A program made the translations under genes and the position numbers. From Firmicutes bacterium HGW-Firmicutes-7 (GTDB taxonomy: Bacteria; Bacillota; Clostridia; Lachnospirales; Vallitaleaceae): a DNA stretch of 64,000 bases. Below are positions 31,175 through 40,890 of this stretch, piece by piece (position 1 is the first letter of the stretch; every line of letters begins with the position of its first letter). The stretch is from assembly GCA_002841375.1 (NCBI GenBank), contig PGZO01000010.1, positions 1-64,000 on the forward strand, written 5' to 3'. The notes beneath the pieces were generated by a model, which was given only the letters and a program-made list of their open reading frames with translations, was not told the DNA's origin and did no database searches.

Positions 31175-31218
31175 ATATGTACAAAGAATGTTTCACGTGA
31201 AACATTCTTTGTACATAT
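31175..31218. repeat. 44-bp perfect palindrome centred on parS
   Basis: Each half of 22 bases is the exact reverse complement of the other, with the parS core at the centre (31189-31204). parS itself is a 16-bp palindrome, so the extra 14 bp on each side are unexpected. Confidence 0.9.
31189..31204. promoter_or_regulatory. parS site 1
   Basis: TGTTTCACGTGAAACA is an exact match to the conserved bacterial parS consensus bound by ParB/Spo0J. ParB loads here and spreads for origin segregation and SMC recruitment. Confidence 0.97.
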
Positions 31219-32080
31219 TGATCAACATAAAGATGGAGTCCGTATATAAAGTTGTTATTAAAAAAGCAATAAACTTCTACAGGATTAATCTAATCACTAA
31301 TAAATTTAATAAGACTATATGATGTTTGATTTATAATGTGTAAACAAGTGCTATTATAGAATTTAATTATCGGTGGGTATACTTATTTTGAGTAAATATA
31401 TGAGTGTATGTATGAGAAAGTAGTTCGTAGAGCTAGAAGATATACAGAAAACTTATTTGCAACTAGCTCAACAGATATATGTGATCAAGGGCATGCCGTC
31501 CACTTGGATGGGTGTATTCATATGACTAAATATATAAAGCATATAAACTGGCAAGCATACGACGAAATATATGATATAGCAAATACTTAAACAAGTAAAC
31601 ATACAAGTCAATATGCTATAAAGCTAATAACCAAACAAGAAATTATACGACCAACATATGACAAAACATATAATTAATATTATCAAATGTAAGACATAGG
31701 ATGTAAGAAAAAAAGTAATTATAAGACACAATATACAACCAAGTATACAGACTATAAGAAAAGCCTACGGTGAAGTATACAATAAAGAAAAATATCAATA
31801 TGAAAGGAATTTATAAACAACCATATGAGCACTACGGCTAATTTGTTGATTGTTATAACCAGCTTTATAATCATGAGTTCGTGACAAAAAGCTGAAATAT
31901 GTTAAGCGCATAAATGATATTGTTGAAGAATATAGTAATGTTCTGGGCAGCGTTTTGTAATAGAAAACATGATATTCATAAGTGTTGTAATTATGAAAAC
32001 TCATCTTCATTGTTGTTGAACTGATGATGAAATAAAAAGAGAGATCGTTAGAAGTTATAGCTGCATATAATGAACTTTAA

Positions 32081-32096
32081 TGTTTCACGTGAAACA
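32081..32096. promoter_or_regulatory. parS site 2
   Basis: A second exact TGTTTCACGTGAAACA, within a 22-bp perfect palindrome (32078-32099), 525 bases upstream of parA. Confidence 0.97.
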
Positions 32097-32159
32097 TTAT
32101 TTACAGGAACTCAATGTTATTAGAATGTTAAACACGAAACATAAGACTTATTGCTGTTT

Positions 32160-32345
32160 AATCTAACGTAGAAAGCCTTTGCTTTTTTAAGTAGGGGTAA
32201 CTGCTCATCAATGTGTATTACAAGCACCCATTGATGAATAAGCAAAGCTTGTCACTTGGCTTTTAGTATGCCTCGTTACTATTTGGGGTACGAGTTTGTA
32301 ATAATTTTGCAGGGCGATTATCCGCTGACTTTATTGACCTCTTAA
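32160..32345. repeat. Diverged copy of the element at 9500-9660
   Basis: Compared with the reverse strand of 9500-9660, blocks recur in the same order: TTTAAGTNGGGGTAA, a hairpin with GCACCCATTGATG, AAGCAAAG, GTTAC/GTACGAG-TCGTA-like, and GCAGGGCGA/GGAGGGCGA. CATCAATG and CATTGATG still form a stem. Divergence is high, so this is proposed from the ordered blocks only. Confidence 0.4.
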
Positions 32346-32485
32346 AGACAAGATGGTGTCCAGTTTATGACTGATACCGTTGATGATTGTGAAAGGGCGC
32401 TCATAAAATCCAACTTAAAAGTACTGGCTATAGAAATTTGATAACAACAAGAAGTGGTATTGGTAATATATATTAAATGTTTAAT

Positions 32486-32501
32486 GGTTTCACGTGAAAC
32501 A
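32486..32501. promoter_or_regulatory. parS site 3 (one mismatch)
   Basis: GGTTTCACGTGAAACA differs from the parS consensus only at the first base. It lies 120 bases before the parA start and may also influence parAB transcription. Confidence 0.93.
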
Positions 32502-32620
32502 TTAGAGTAATATAGACTGCAAAAAAAGAAGAAAGTAAAGCAAACAAGTGGTTAATTGAAATAATGTGTGCTATAATGATAAAAGATAGAAGACGTAATA
32601 TTGGGAGAAAGGAGCAAATA

Positions 32621-33451
32621 ATGGGTAGAATTATTGCTGTCGCGAATCAAAAAGGTGGAGTTGGAAAGACAACAACTACTGTAAACCTGTCATCATGTCT
32701 AGCAGAAAAAGGTAAAAAGGTTTTAACTGTCGACATTGATCCGCAAGGGAATACGACAAGAGGCTTAGGCATTGATAAAAAAAAATTAAGAGAACAGAAG
32801 AAAACAATGTATGAATTGCTTCTTGGAGAAATAACAGTAAAGGAATGTCTCCTGACAAATGTAATTGAAAACCTATCTGTAATACCGGCAGATGTTGATT
32901 TAGCAGGTGCTGAGATAGAGCTTATTGGCACTGAAAGTAGTAGCTTTACTCTTAAAACAGAACTTGAAAAAATCAGAAACTCGTATGATTTTATTATAAT
33001 AGATTGCCCGCCATCTTTGAGCATATTAACAGTGAATGCATTAACTGCGGCAGATACAATCCTTGTACCAATCCAATGCGAATTTTTTGCTCTCGAAGGA
33101 CTGTCTCAGTTGATGCATACAATTAATCTTATTCAAAAAAGATTGAATCCTCACTTAGAAATTGAGGGAGTTGTGTTTACAATGTATGACGCTAGAACTA
33201 ATCTATCAATTCAAGTAGTAGACGAAGTAAAAAAAATGTTGAAAAAGACAAATATATATAAATCAATTATTCCGAGAAATGTTAGGCTTGGCGAAGCACC
33301 GAGTCATGGACTTCCAATAAATCTATATGATTCTTCATCAAAGGGTGCAGAGAGCTACAGATTATTAGCAGATGAAGTGATTGAAAGAGAGGAGAAAAAG
33401 AATGACAGCAAAAAGAAAGGGTTTGGGAAAAGGTTTATCCGCTCTTATTGA
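32621..33451 (+). CDS. parA: Chromosome partitioning ATPase ParA (Soj)
   Basis: This 276-aa deviant Walker ATPase has MGRIIAVANQKGGVGKTTTTVNL at its start and the later motif IIIDCPPSLSILTVNAL. It acts with ParB/parS in origin segregation and can regulate DnaA in B. subtilis. The frame is open to 32564, but GAAAGGAG lies just before the ATG at 32621, and the family starts there. Its last 50 bases overlap parB in another frame, giving a basic tail (SKKKGFGKRFIRSY). Confidence 0.96.
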   Translation: MGRIIAVANQKGGVGKTTTTVNLSSCLAEKGKKVLTVDIDPQGNTTRGLGIDKKKLREQKKTMYELLLGEITVKECLLTNVIENLSVIPADVDLAGAEIELIGTESSSFTLKTELEKIRNSYDFIIIDCPPSLSILTVNALTAADTILVPIQCEFFALEGLSQLMHTINLIQKRLNPHLEIEGVVFTMYDARTNLSIQVVDEVKKMLKKTNIYKSIIPRNVRLGEAPSHGLPINLYDSSSKGAESYRLLADEVIEREEKKNDSKKKGFGKRFIRSY

Positions 33452-34283
33452 GGATGATTTAGAGGAAAAGATTTTAGAACAAAATAGCAATGGGGTCGTA
33501 TATCTTAAGACATCAGATGTAGAACCAAACAGAAATCAACCAAGAAAAACTTTTAACGAAGATTCTTTGCATGAATTAGCAGAATCCATAAAACAATACG
33601 GTATTATTCAACCACTAATTGTAATACAAAAAGAGAGCTACTATGAAATTATTGCAGGTGAAAGAAGATGGAGAGCATCTAAGATTGCTGGACTAAAAGA
33701 AATACCTGTAGTAATAAAAGATTTTACTCAAGAAGAAATACTTGCTGTGTCATTAATTGAGAACATTCAAAGAGAAAATCTAAATCCAATCGAAGAAGCA
33801 ATAGCATATCAAAGACTATTGACTGAGTTCATGCTTACGCAAGATGATATAGCAGAAAGAGTATCCAAAAGCAGATCCGCCATTGCAAATATTATGAGAT
33901 TACTTAATTTAGATGGACGAGTTCAACAAATGATTGTGGATGAAATGATCACAAGTGGTCACGCTAGAACACTATTAGTTATAGGTGATCAACAAACACA
34001 ATATGAGTTAGCTTATAAAATTTTTGATGAAAAATTAAGTGTTAGAGAAACTGAAAAGTTAATTAAAAGTATTATGAAACCCACTATAAAAAAGCAAAAT
34101 AAGGAAGAAAATATTAGCCAACCTGCATTTCGTGAAATGGAAAGAACCATTCAAGAAATTTTAGGCACTAAGGTAACGATAAATAGAAAAAATGAGCATA
34201 AAGGTAATATTGAAATTGAATATTACTCAATTGAAGAATTAGAAAGAATATCTGAATTGCTAACAATAATAAAGACTCGTTAA
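33402..34283 (+). CDS. parB: Chromosome partitioning protein ParB (Spo0J)
   Basis: This 293-aa protein starts MTAKRKGLGKGLSALIEDD, a ParB hallmark, followed by the CTPase motif region (GERRWRASKIAG, ENIQRENLNPIEEA) and HTH (SKSRSAIANIMRLLNL, ITSGHARTLL), then a C-terminal dimerisation domain. It should bind the three parS sites upstream. GAGAGGAG precedes the ATG at 33402; the frame upstream to 33381 lies inside parA. The Spo0J-type HTH distinguishes it from Noc at 26200. Confidence 0.96.
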   Translation: MTAKRKGLGKGLSALIEDDLEEKILEQNSNGVVYLKTSDVEPNRNQPRKTFNEDSLHELAESIKQYGIIQPLIVIQKESYYEIIAGERRWRASKIAGLKEIPVVIKDFTQEEILAVSLIENIQRENLNPIEEAIAYQRLLTEFMLTQDDIAERVSKSRSAIANIMRLLNLDGRVQQMIVDEMITSGHARTLLVIGDQQTQYELAYKIFDEKLSVRETEKLIKSIMKPTIKKQNKEENISQPAFREMERTIQEILGTKVTINRKNEHKGNIEIEYYSIEELERISELLTIIKTR

Positions 34284-34433
34284 CTAATTAGGTATCATAT
34301 ATAAAAATCGCTAAATTTATAAATTAGGCAAAATGAGACACATATGTAAACACATACAAGCTTGAAATAATATTTTTTGAGAATACTGTATAGTGGGCAC
34401 ATATTACATCATTATTACTAGAGGAGATTAATA

Positions 34434-34931
34434 ATGGAAATGGTTACATATTTAATTGATAATTATGCTTTAGAACTAATAATTGGAACATATGCGGTTA
34501 TTGCTATAATGTTAATAATGTTGATAGTTCAAATGGCTAAGACATCACAGTTGAAAAAAAGGTTCAAATTAATATTTAAAGGCGAGACAGTTAAAAATGT
34601 TGAAGAAATGTTGTTGTTGCACAAAGAAGAAAGGGATATGATAATAGAATCCCATAAAAACATAAATAATAATATAGAAAAAATCCAGAAAGCTATGACA
34701 ACAACTTATTCAAAGTCATCTATTTGTAAGTATGACGCGTTTTCCGGTCTATCCGGTAAATTGAGTTTTGTATATGTATTACTTGATTCTACAAATTCAG
34801 GTGTTATATTAAATGGTATATATAGTAATGAAGGCCACTATTTATATATTAAAGATGTGATTAATGGCAAAACTGAAAAAGAATTATCAAAAGAGGAAAG
34901 AGCTACGTTAGACAACGTAATTTATAAATGA
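34434..34931 (+). CDS. DUF4446 family membrane-anchored protein
   Basis: This 165-aa protein has one N-terminal transmembrane helix (LELIIGTYAVIAIMLIMLIVQM), a charged coiled-coil stretch of about residues 40-90, and a C-terminal domain with KYDAFSGLSGKLSFVYVLLDSTNSGVILNGIYS, matching DUF4446. Genes of this family often follow parB in Clostridia, so a link to envelope or chromosome organisation is possible but unproven. A GAGGAG site lies before the ATG. Confidence 0.82.
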   Translation: MEMVTYLIDNYALELIIGTYAVIAIMLIMLIVQMAKTSQLKKRFKLIFKGETVKNVEEMLLLHKEERDMIIESHKNINNNIEKIQKAMTTTYSKSSICKYDAFSGLSGKLSFVYVLLDSTNSGVILNGIYSNEGHYLYIKDVINGKTEKELSKEERATLDNVIYK

Positions 34932-34962
34932 AAATTCATATAACTGCTTAGGAGGTATAAAA

Positions 34963-35760
34963 TTGTCATATAAATTAATTGCTATAGATTTAGATGATAC
35001 GCTTTTAAATGATGAGTTAGAAATCAGCACAAAGAATCTCGAAGCTTTAAAGTACGCAGCAAATAAGGGCGTAAAGATTGTAATTTGTACAGGTAGAGCG
35101 AGTAATTCAGTTAAAAAATATATTGATATAATTGAAGATTATGGAAGTGAAGATTTTATTATAGTATTTAATGGATCAATCATTACATCCTCCCAGGGAG
35201 AAATTATATTTAAAAAGATCATTAAAAAAGAATTGCTTCATAAGTTAGTAGATATAGGAAGAAAAGAAGATGTTGATATTCAAATATATAATAACGACGA
35301 CCTTTATGTTGAAAAATATACAGATAAAATTAAAGAATATGAGATTCTTTCAGGAACGAAGGCAAACGTTATAGATGATTTGAAGAATGAAGAAACCACA
35401 CTGAAAGTTCTGTATAATTGTGATGATACAACTAAACTAGATAAAATTAAAGAGGAAATTGAAACACTTTATAGTTCTGAAGTATTTGTCTTTTTTTCAA
35501 AGAAAAACTACTTGGAAGTTTTATGTAATGAAGGGAACAAAGGTATTGCACTTGAATATTTGGCGAATTTACTAGCACTAACAAGAAAGGAAGTTATTGC
35601 GATTGGTGATAGTGAAAACGATATATATATGATAGAATATGCTGGACTAGGGGTATGTATGAAAAATGGAAGAGAGTCCGTTAGGAATATAGCAAACTAC
35701 GTCACTGAAAATACAAATAACGAGAATGGCGTATCGGAAGTTATTTATAAGTTTATTTGA
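34963..35760 (+). CDS. HAD superfamily phosphatase, Cof type
   Basis: This 265-aa Cof-like hydrolase has motif I AIDLDDTLLNDE, motif II VICTGRA, a C2-type cap in the middle, and motifs III/IV with AIGDSENDIYMIEYAGLGVCMKNG. These enzymes usually dephosphorylate sugar phosphates or similar small molecules. The start is TTG at 34963, with AGGAGGT upstream. It follows the DUF4446 gene by 31 bases. The substrate is unknown. Confidence 0.88.
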   Translation: MSYKLIAIDLDDTLLNDELEISTKNLEALKYAANKGVKIVICTGRASNSVKKYIDIIEDYGSEDFIIVFNGSIITSSQGEIIFKKIIKKELLHKLVDIGRKEDVDIQIYNNDDLYVEKYTDKIKEYEILSGTKANVIDDLKNEETTLKVLYNCDDTTKLDKIKEEIETLYSSEVFVFFSKKNYLEVLCNEGNKGIALEYLANLLALTRKEVIAIGDSENDIYMIEYAGLGVCMKNGRESVRNIANYVTENTNNENGVSEVIYKFI

Positions 35761-35830
35761 AAAGGTAACAAATGTTATTAGTTTTACTATATTTGCTTAA
35801 TATTTAAGATTATGACAATTAATTACATAT

Positions 35831-35846
35831 TATTTCCTGGGAAATA
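35831..35846 (+). promoter_or_regulatory. Second Noc-binding-type site
   Basis: TATTTCCTGGGAAATA is identical to the site at 26114, including the off-consensus T, and lies in a gene-free spacer. It fits the spread-out distribution of Noc sites around origins. Confidence 0.75.
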
Positions 35847-35848
35847 AA

Positions 35849-35874
35849 AACCTGCGTAATGAACACGCAGGTTG
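35849..35874. terminator. Hairpin downstream of the HAD gene
   Basis: AACCTGCGT pairs with ACGCAGGTT around a short loop. On the plus strand no T-run follows; on the minus strand there is a short T-run. It could protect or end the HAD transcript. Confidence 0.45.
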
Positions 35875-35890
35875 AGGGGGGTATTAGATG

Positions 35891-35927
35891 TTATTGTACC
35901 AATTCAGTAAAAAATGTGGTACAATAA
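35891..35927. promoter_or_regulatory. 11-bp inverted repeat upstream of the HD-GYP gene
   Basis: TTATTGTACCA and TGGTACAATAA are perfect inverted repeats with a 15-base spacer, 110 bases before the HD-GYP start. It looks like an operator for a dimeric regulator, though the regulator is unknown. Confidence 0.45.
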
Positions 35928-36036
35928 TAGTATAACCGTTCTATCAATGATTATTCAGTAAGAGATAAACTTTATCAAACAATAAAAGTTTTATAGCGCT
36001 ATAATGCTATCATACAAAATGGTATAGGTGATATAT

Positions 36037-37101
36037 ATGAGAAGAGTATTCGTAGACAATTTAAAAGGAACAGAAATATTAGCTAAACCAATATACACTG
36101 CCAATGATATGATTTTGCTATCTCAAGGTATAAGGGTGAAGAGATCCTATGTTGGAAAACTAAAGGAACTTGGAATAGATTATATCTATATTGAAGATGC
36201 GATATCAGAAGGTATCGAAATTGAAGATTTTATTGATGAACGAACGAGAGACTTATGTAAAAAGGAAGTAAAAAATGTCTTGGAAAAGTTCTCAACTTCA
36301 GGCAAGGTAGAATTAGACTCAATAGCTCAAGTAGCTCAAAATGTAATAGAAGACATTCTTTCTAATAAAGAAGTTCTAGTGAACATATCAGATATTAGAA
36401 GAGAAGATGAATATACATATTCGCATAGTGTAAATGTATGTAGCCTCTCTGTTTTAACTGCCGTAAAAAGAGGATATTCACCAGAAAAAGCTAGAGATTT
36501 AGCGATTGGCGCTTTACTCCATGACTTAGGAAAGGTACTTATACCAGATGAAATATTAAATAAAGAAGACAGTTTAACAGCACAAGAAAAAGAAGTTTTC
36601 AAGCAGCATGTTATACATGGGTATGAAGCCGTAAAAGACGAAATATGGTTAAGTGCAATTTCTAAAGTTGTAATCTTGACACATCATGAAAGGTTAGATG
36701 GAAGTGGTTATCCATTTGGATGGACAGGAGACAAAATACATGACTCTTCAAAAATTGTTGCTATATGTGACGTGTTTGACACGATGACAAACAGAAGATC
36801 AAATAGAGATGCCTATAAGATATATGAAGTTGTTGAGTATTTAACAGCAATGAAAGGTGTATTGTTTGATGAAGAAATTGTTAACACATTTACAAATTAT
36901 ATTGCAGTTTATCCTTCAGGTTCAGGGGTGGTTACAAATAAAGGTGATTATTGTATTGTGATTAAACAAAACAAATCTTTACCAACCAGGCCAATTATTA
37001 GATTAATAAAGAATCCTGATGGAGAACCTTATGAAAACATGAAGGAAATTGACTTGGCAAAAGAAACCACTGTATTTATAGTGGATACGTATGAAATATA
37101 A
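36037..37101 (+). CDS. HD-GYP domain protein (probable c-di-GMP phosphodiesterase)
   Basis: This 354-aa protein has an HD-GYP domain from about residue 115: YSHSVNVCSLS, GALLHDLGKVLIPDE, VIHGYEAV and HHERLDGSGYPFGW, keeping the HD and GYP residues. The N-terminal 110 residues resemble a small regulatory domain common in such clostridial proteins. HD-GYP enzymes degrade cyclic di-GMP. A GTG three codons earlier (36028) overlaps the ribosome site, so ATG 36037 is chosen. It is followed by a 15-bp perfect hairpin. Confidence 0.88.
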   Translation: MRRVFVDNLKGTEILAKPIYTANDMILLSQGIRVKRSYVGKLKELGIDYIYIEDAISEGIEIEDFIDERTRDLCKKEVKNVLEKFSTSGKVELDSIAQVAQNVIEDILSNKEVLVNISDIRREDEYTYSHSVNVCSLSVLTAVKRGYSPEKARDLAIGALLHDLGKVLIPDEILNKEDSLTAQEKEVFKQHVIHGYEAVKDEIWLSAISKVVILTHHERLDGSGYPFGWTGDKIHDSSKIVAICDVFDTMTNRRSNRDAYKIYEVVEYLTAMKGVLFDEEIVNTFTNYIAVYPSGSGVVTNKGDYCIVIKQNKSLPTRPIIRLIKNPDGEPYENMKEIDLAKETTVFIVDTYEI

Positions 37102-37143
37102 AGATTAGATAATATGTAAATTAGCTTCCATATTATCTAATCT
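37102..37143. terminator. Bidirectional hairpin between convergent genes
   Basis: AGATTAGATAATATG (37102-37116) pairs perfectly with 37129-37143 around 12 bases. It lies between the HD-GYP gene (plus) and the lipoprotein gene (minus), each side without a strong T-run. Confidence 0.7.
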
Positions 37144-37160
37144 TAATGTAACGAACATAG

Positions 37161-37799
37161 TTAATCTTTTTTGAATACAACAATACCTGAAGAACCTTCT
37201 TCAATAAAAATTGTTTTATTAGATATTTTTTTATAAATAAGGGATTCGTCTATTAGTAATATCTTGCTAGGGGTTTGGAAATATGAGCCCTTCTCATCAG
37301 CGTAAATATAAAGAACTATGTCATCTTTGTACTTTAATAATTTGGTGCTATTTAATTGTTTCCCATTTTTGTAGTTAATAAAACTTTTGGAATCAGTTAA
37401 TTCTTCAATATCTTGATAATCATTTTCTTCGGCAAAATTTTCAAAAGTTCTATGAAGGTTATAGCCAAAAGATGTCCCATCGTCTACCAATAGGGTAAAT
37501 TCAATGCCGTCTTTTCTTTTTTCAAATGTTGTAATCTTGACATTGGTTTCGAAAAATTGATCAAACAAATATGAGATATCTTCCTTAATTTTGTTTTTAT
37601 CATCATCGATATTAACACCATAAAATTCTTCTAATTCTTTTTCGGAAAGATAAACTGATATAGAGACTTTGCCATCATCCTCAATAATAGTGTAGGATTG
37701 CCCTTCTTCTAGTGTCACCGTAGAGGAACAGCCAGTAAGCGTAAGTGAAAATAAACCCATAACAATAAAAATATAAATATAAATATAAATAGTCTTCAT
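37161..37799 (-). CDS. Hypothetical lipoprotein
   Basis: This 212-aa protein has a signal peptide ending in lipobox LTGC, giving lipid attachment at about Cys24. The rest is an acidic soluble domain with no motif I recognise. It stands alone, with GGAGG before the ATG, and converges with the HD-GYP gene. Coding seems secure from the export signal and codon use; function is unknown. Confidence 0.75.
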   Translation of the reverse strand: MKTIYIYIYIFIVMGLFSLTLTGCSSTVTLEEGQSYTIIEDDGKVSISVYLSEKELEEFYGVNIDDDKNKIKEDISYLFDQFFETNVKITTFEKRKDGIEFTLLVDDGTSFGYNLHRTFENFAEENDYQDIEELTDSKSFINYKNGKQLNSTKLLKYKDDIVLYIYADEKGSYFQTPSKILLIDESLIYKKISNKTIFIEEGSSGIVVFKKD

Positions 37800-37972
37800 A
37801 TCTAATTACCTCCATATATTTATATAGCTATATATATTAGTACTATACTGATTACTAATATATGTTCTTAGTGGAGAAAAGAGTATTTATTATTTTATAA
37901 ATAAAAAGAATGAAGTTCCTTATTTTTTTAAACCAGGGATACAAAGAATAAAAAATTCTATTAAAGTTTATA

Positions 37973-38001
37973 TTGAAAAACAAATTCTGATAGATTATAA
38001 T
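37973..38001 (+). promoter_or_regulatory. Promoter of the serS leader
   Basis: TTGAAA (37973-37978) and TATAAT (37996-38001) are spaced 17 bases apart, just before the T-box leader. Confidence 0.75.
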
Positions 38002-38014
38002 TAATACATATAAA

Positions 38015-38205
38015 ATGACGTTGATCGAAGCTAAGATTATTAGAGCACTTAAGAGAGTCGGTGGCTGGTGAGAACCGATGTGTAATTTAATCCCTCTACT
38101 TCAGGAGTTGCTGACGATAAGTCGGAAGGGTTGTATCCTTTATAATACATCAGAGAGGCTGTTTAGGCAATTTGGGTGGCAACGCGGAACTTTTTCGTCC
38201 CATAA
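38015..38205 (+). promoter_or_regulatory. T-box riboswitch upstream of serS
   Basis: The leader has a T-box stem I apical region (GGCTGGTGAGAACC), a basal pairing TAGAG (38041) with CTCTA (38094), and the T-box sequence GGGTGGCAACGCGG (38174-38187). TCC at 38091-38093, directly above the basal pairing, is the likely serine specifier. The bulge UGGC ends in C, which would pair with discriminator G of tRNA-Ser, as seen in the tRNA at 192-279. CGTCCC follows, but the usual T-run is weak. Uncharged tRNA-Ser should promote serS expression. Confidence 0.88.
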
Positions 38206-38310
38206 TATTTATTTGTGGTGATGTAAAGGTTTTTTTGTTTTTATAAGGAGGTTATTTGTATTCCACACCAGTGTGGCAGATTGGCAACAACTTATTTAAT
38301 TAACGAATAG

Positions 38311-39591
<1,281 letters not shown>

Positions 39592-39604
39592 AAACAGCCA
39601 AATC

Positions 39605-39634
39605 AAAAAGCCCATCAAAGTGGGCTTTTTATTT
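39605..39634 (+). terminator. Terminator after serS
   Basis: AAAAAGCCCA pairs with TGGGCTTTTT around a short loop, with T-rich sequence following. The symmetrical A and T tracts allow it to work in both directions for the convergent ArsR gene. Confidence 0.9.
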
Positions 39635-39681
39635 TAGTTTGCTAAGTAGATTAAGAATGCGGTAATTATGGTACCATTCAT

Positions 39682-39963
39682 TTATTTGTCCTTATCCATC
39701 AGTGCATTGATAACACGGATAGCATCTTGATTAATAACACGATAATTAATCTCTAATCCGTTGCGCTCTCCAGAAATTATCCTAGCAGATTTCAGTTTTG
39801 AAATATGTTGGGAGACAGTTGATTGAGGTATGTTTAAACAATTTTGCATAAATGAAACATTACATCCATCTTCATTAAGTAATCCATTAACAATACACAA
39901 CCTTGTTGGATGACCCAGTACCTTTAGGAGCTCAGCCATTTCGGTATACTTATTAATATCCAT
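39682..39963 (-). CDS. ArsR/SmtB family transcriptional regulator
   Basis: This 93-aa winged-helix repressor has the ArsR pattern: LLKVLGHPTRLCIVNGLL, then the recognition helix IPQSTVSQHISKLKSARIISGERNG. Cysteines in RLCIV, DGCNVSF and MQNCLN might form a metal- or redox-sensing site, but no classical ELCVCDL motif is present. The cognate target is not obvious: the nearest genes are serS and a hemolysin III family gene. The effector is unknown. Confidence 0.85.
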   Translation of the reverse strand: MDINKYTEMAELLKVLGHPTRLCIVNGLLNEDGCNVSFMQNCLNIPQSTVSQHISKLKSARIISGERNGLEINYRVINQDAIRVINALMDKDK

Positions 39964-40119
39964 TTGCTCACCTCTACAATTGTATTATTTAAATATGCGA
40001 ATAAGTATATTTTATCAGAAAAAGTTATGAAAGTAAATGTATATCTTAAAACATTTGGCTTACAACATTGGTACCTTTTAACTGAATGCGGAGGTTTTGT
40101 AATATTGGTTTATTAATAA

Positions 40120-40145
40120 AGTCCGCCACCTCAGGGTAGCGGACT
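40120..40145 (-). terminator. Hairpin downstream of the hemolysin III gene
   Basis: AGTCCGC (40120-40126) pairs with GCGGACT (40139-40145), and T-rich sequence follows on the minus strand. It lies about 100 bases past the gene's stop, so it is a possible terminator. Confidence 0.5.
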
Positions 40146-40242
40146 AAACTTATTTAAAGTTTTCAATTCTAACCTAAAGAAGTCCCACAGCCGTTGGTTA
40201 GGTAACTTCCTATTAAAATTAGTAGAGGTTCAGTTGAATATT

Positions 40243-40890
40243 TTAGTATAGTATTACATATTGGTACATCATAATAAAGTGACAAAAGCTACCAATTAAT
40301 ACAAATACATGAAAAATTTCGTGAAAACCAAACCATTTTGAGCTAATCCTTGGCCACTTAGTACCATAAATAACAGCACCAAGAGTATAAGAAATACCAC
40401 CTGCAAATAACCAAAGGATTGCTACTGATGATAACGTTTGAATAAGTGGGAAAATTGCTATAACTATCATCCATCCCATCCCAATATATATACCAGTATT
40501 AATCCATCGAGGTGCATTCATCCAGAAAATTTTGAATAAGATTCCGGCAATGGCAACTGACCAAATGATACTTAATAGCGTAAGCCCAATAGTACCTCTT
40601 AATGGTATTAAACAAATAGGAGTATAGGTTCCAGCTATTAAGACAAAAATCATCATATGATCAATTCTGTGAAGAATGTTACTCAATGCTTTTGGCCGAT
40701 CAATAATATGGTATAAGGTGCTAGCCAGATATAGTAATATTAAACTAGTTCCAAAAATAGCAAATGCGGCAACATGAAGAGTAGAACCAATTATATATGA
40801 TTTCTTTACAAGACTATAAACAGCAATTATTGATAGGATTACGCCAATTAAATGAGTGAACGCACTCATAGGATCTTTTATATACTTCAT
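40243..40890 (-). CDS. Hemolysin III / PAQR family membrane protein
   Basis: This 215-aa, seven-helix membrane protein matches the hemolysin III (YqfA/TrhA) family. Conserved features are ASTLYHIIDRPKALSNILHRIDHMMIFVLIAGTYTP near the N-terminus and GFHEIFHVFVLIGSFCHFIMMY at the end, whose His and Asp residues bind a metal in PAQR proteins. The frame runs to 40911, but GGAGG sits seven bases before the ATG at 40890. True haemolytic activity is doubtful; family members influence membrane lipid properties. Confidence 0.88.
   Translation of the reverse strand: MKYIKDPMSAFTHLIGVILSIIAVYSLVKKSYIIGSTLHVAAFAIFGTSLILLYLASTLYHIIDRPKALSNILHRIDHMMIFVLIAGTYTPICLIPLRGTIGLTLLSIIWSVAIAGILFKIFWMNAPRWINTGIYIGMGWMIVIAIFPLIQTLSSVAILWLFAGGISYTLGAVIYGTKWPRISSKWFGFHEIFHVFVLIGSFCHFIMMYQYVILY

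Larger units (their letters stand above)
30924..32620. other. Long non-coding parS region
   Basis: This stretch of about 1.7 kb is AT-rich and has only short frames without recognisable domains (for example 30880-31140 and 31408-31590). It contains three parS sites and a palindromic-element remnant near 32160-32340. A short frame at about 32362-32430 could be the tail of a decayed gene, but I cannot name it. Confidence 0.6.

Noticed and set aside
31408-31590. 60-codon open frame in the parS region
   Set aside because: No ribosome site or known motif; neighbouring frames are full of stops. It may be gene debris, but that cannot be shown.
32362-32430. Short frame resembling the tail of an ACT-domain protein
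   Set aside because: Only about 25 codons without a start; similarity is an impression and cannot be tested here.
38262-38275. CCACAC/GTGTGG dyad between T-box and serS
   Set aside because: Only six pairs with a two-base centre; no supporting context for an operator.
40080-40220. Possible third copy of the 9550-9660 element (CTAACC and GGTTAG pair near 40172-40200, and GAATGCGGAGG)
   Set aside because: Shared blocks are short and in a different order, so relationship is not convincing.
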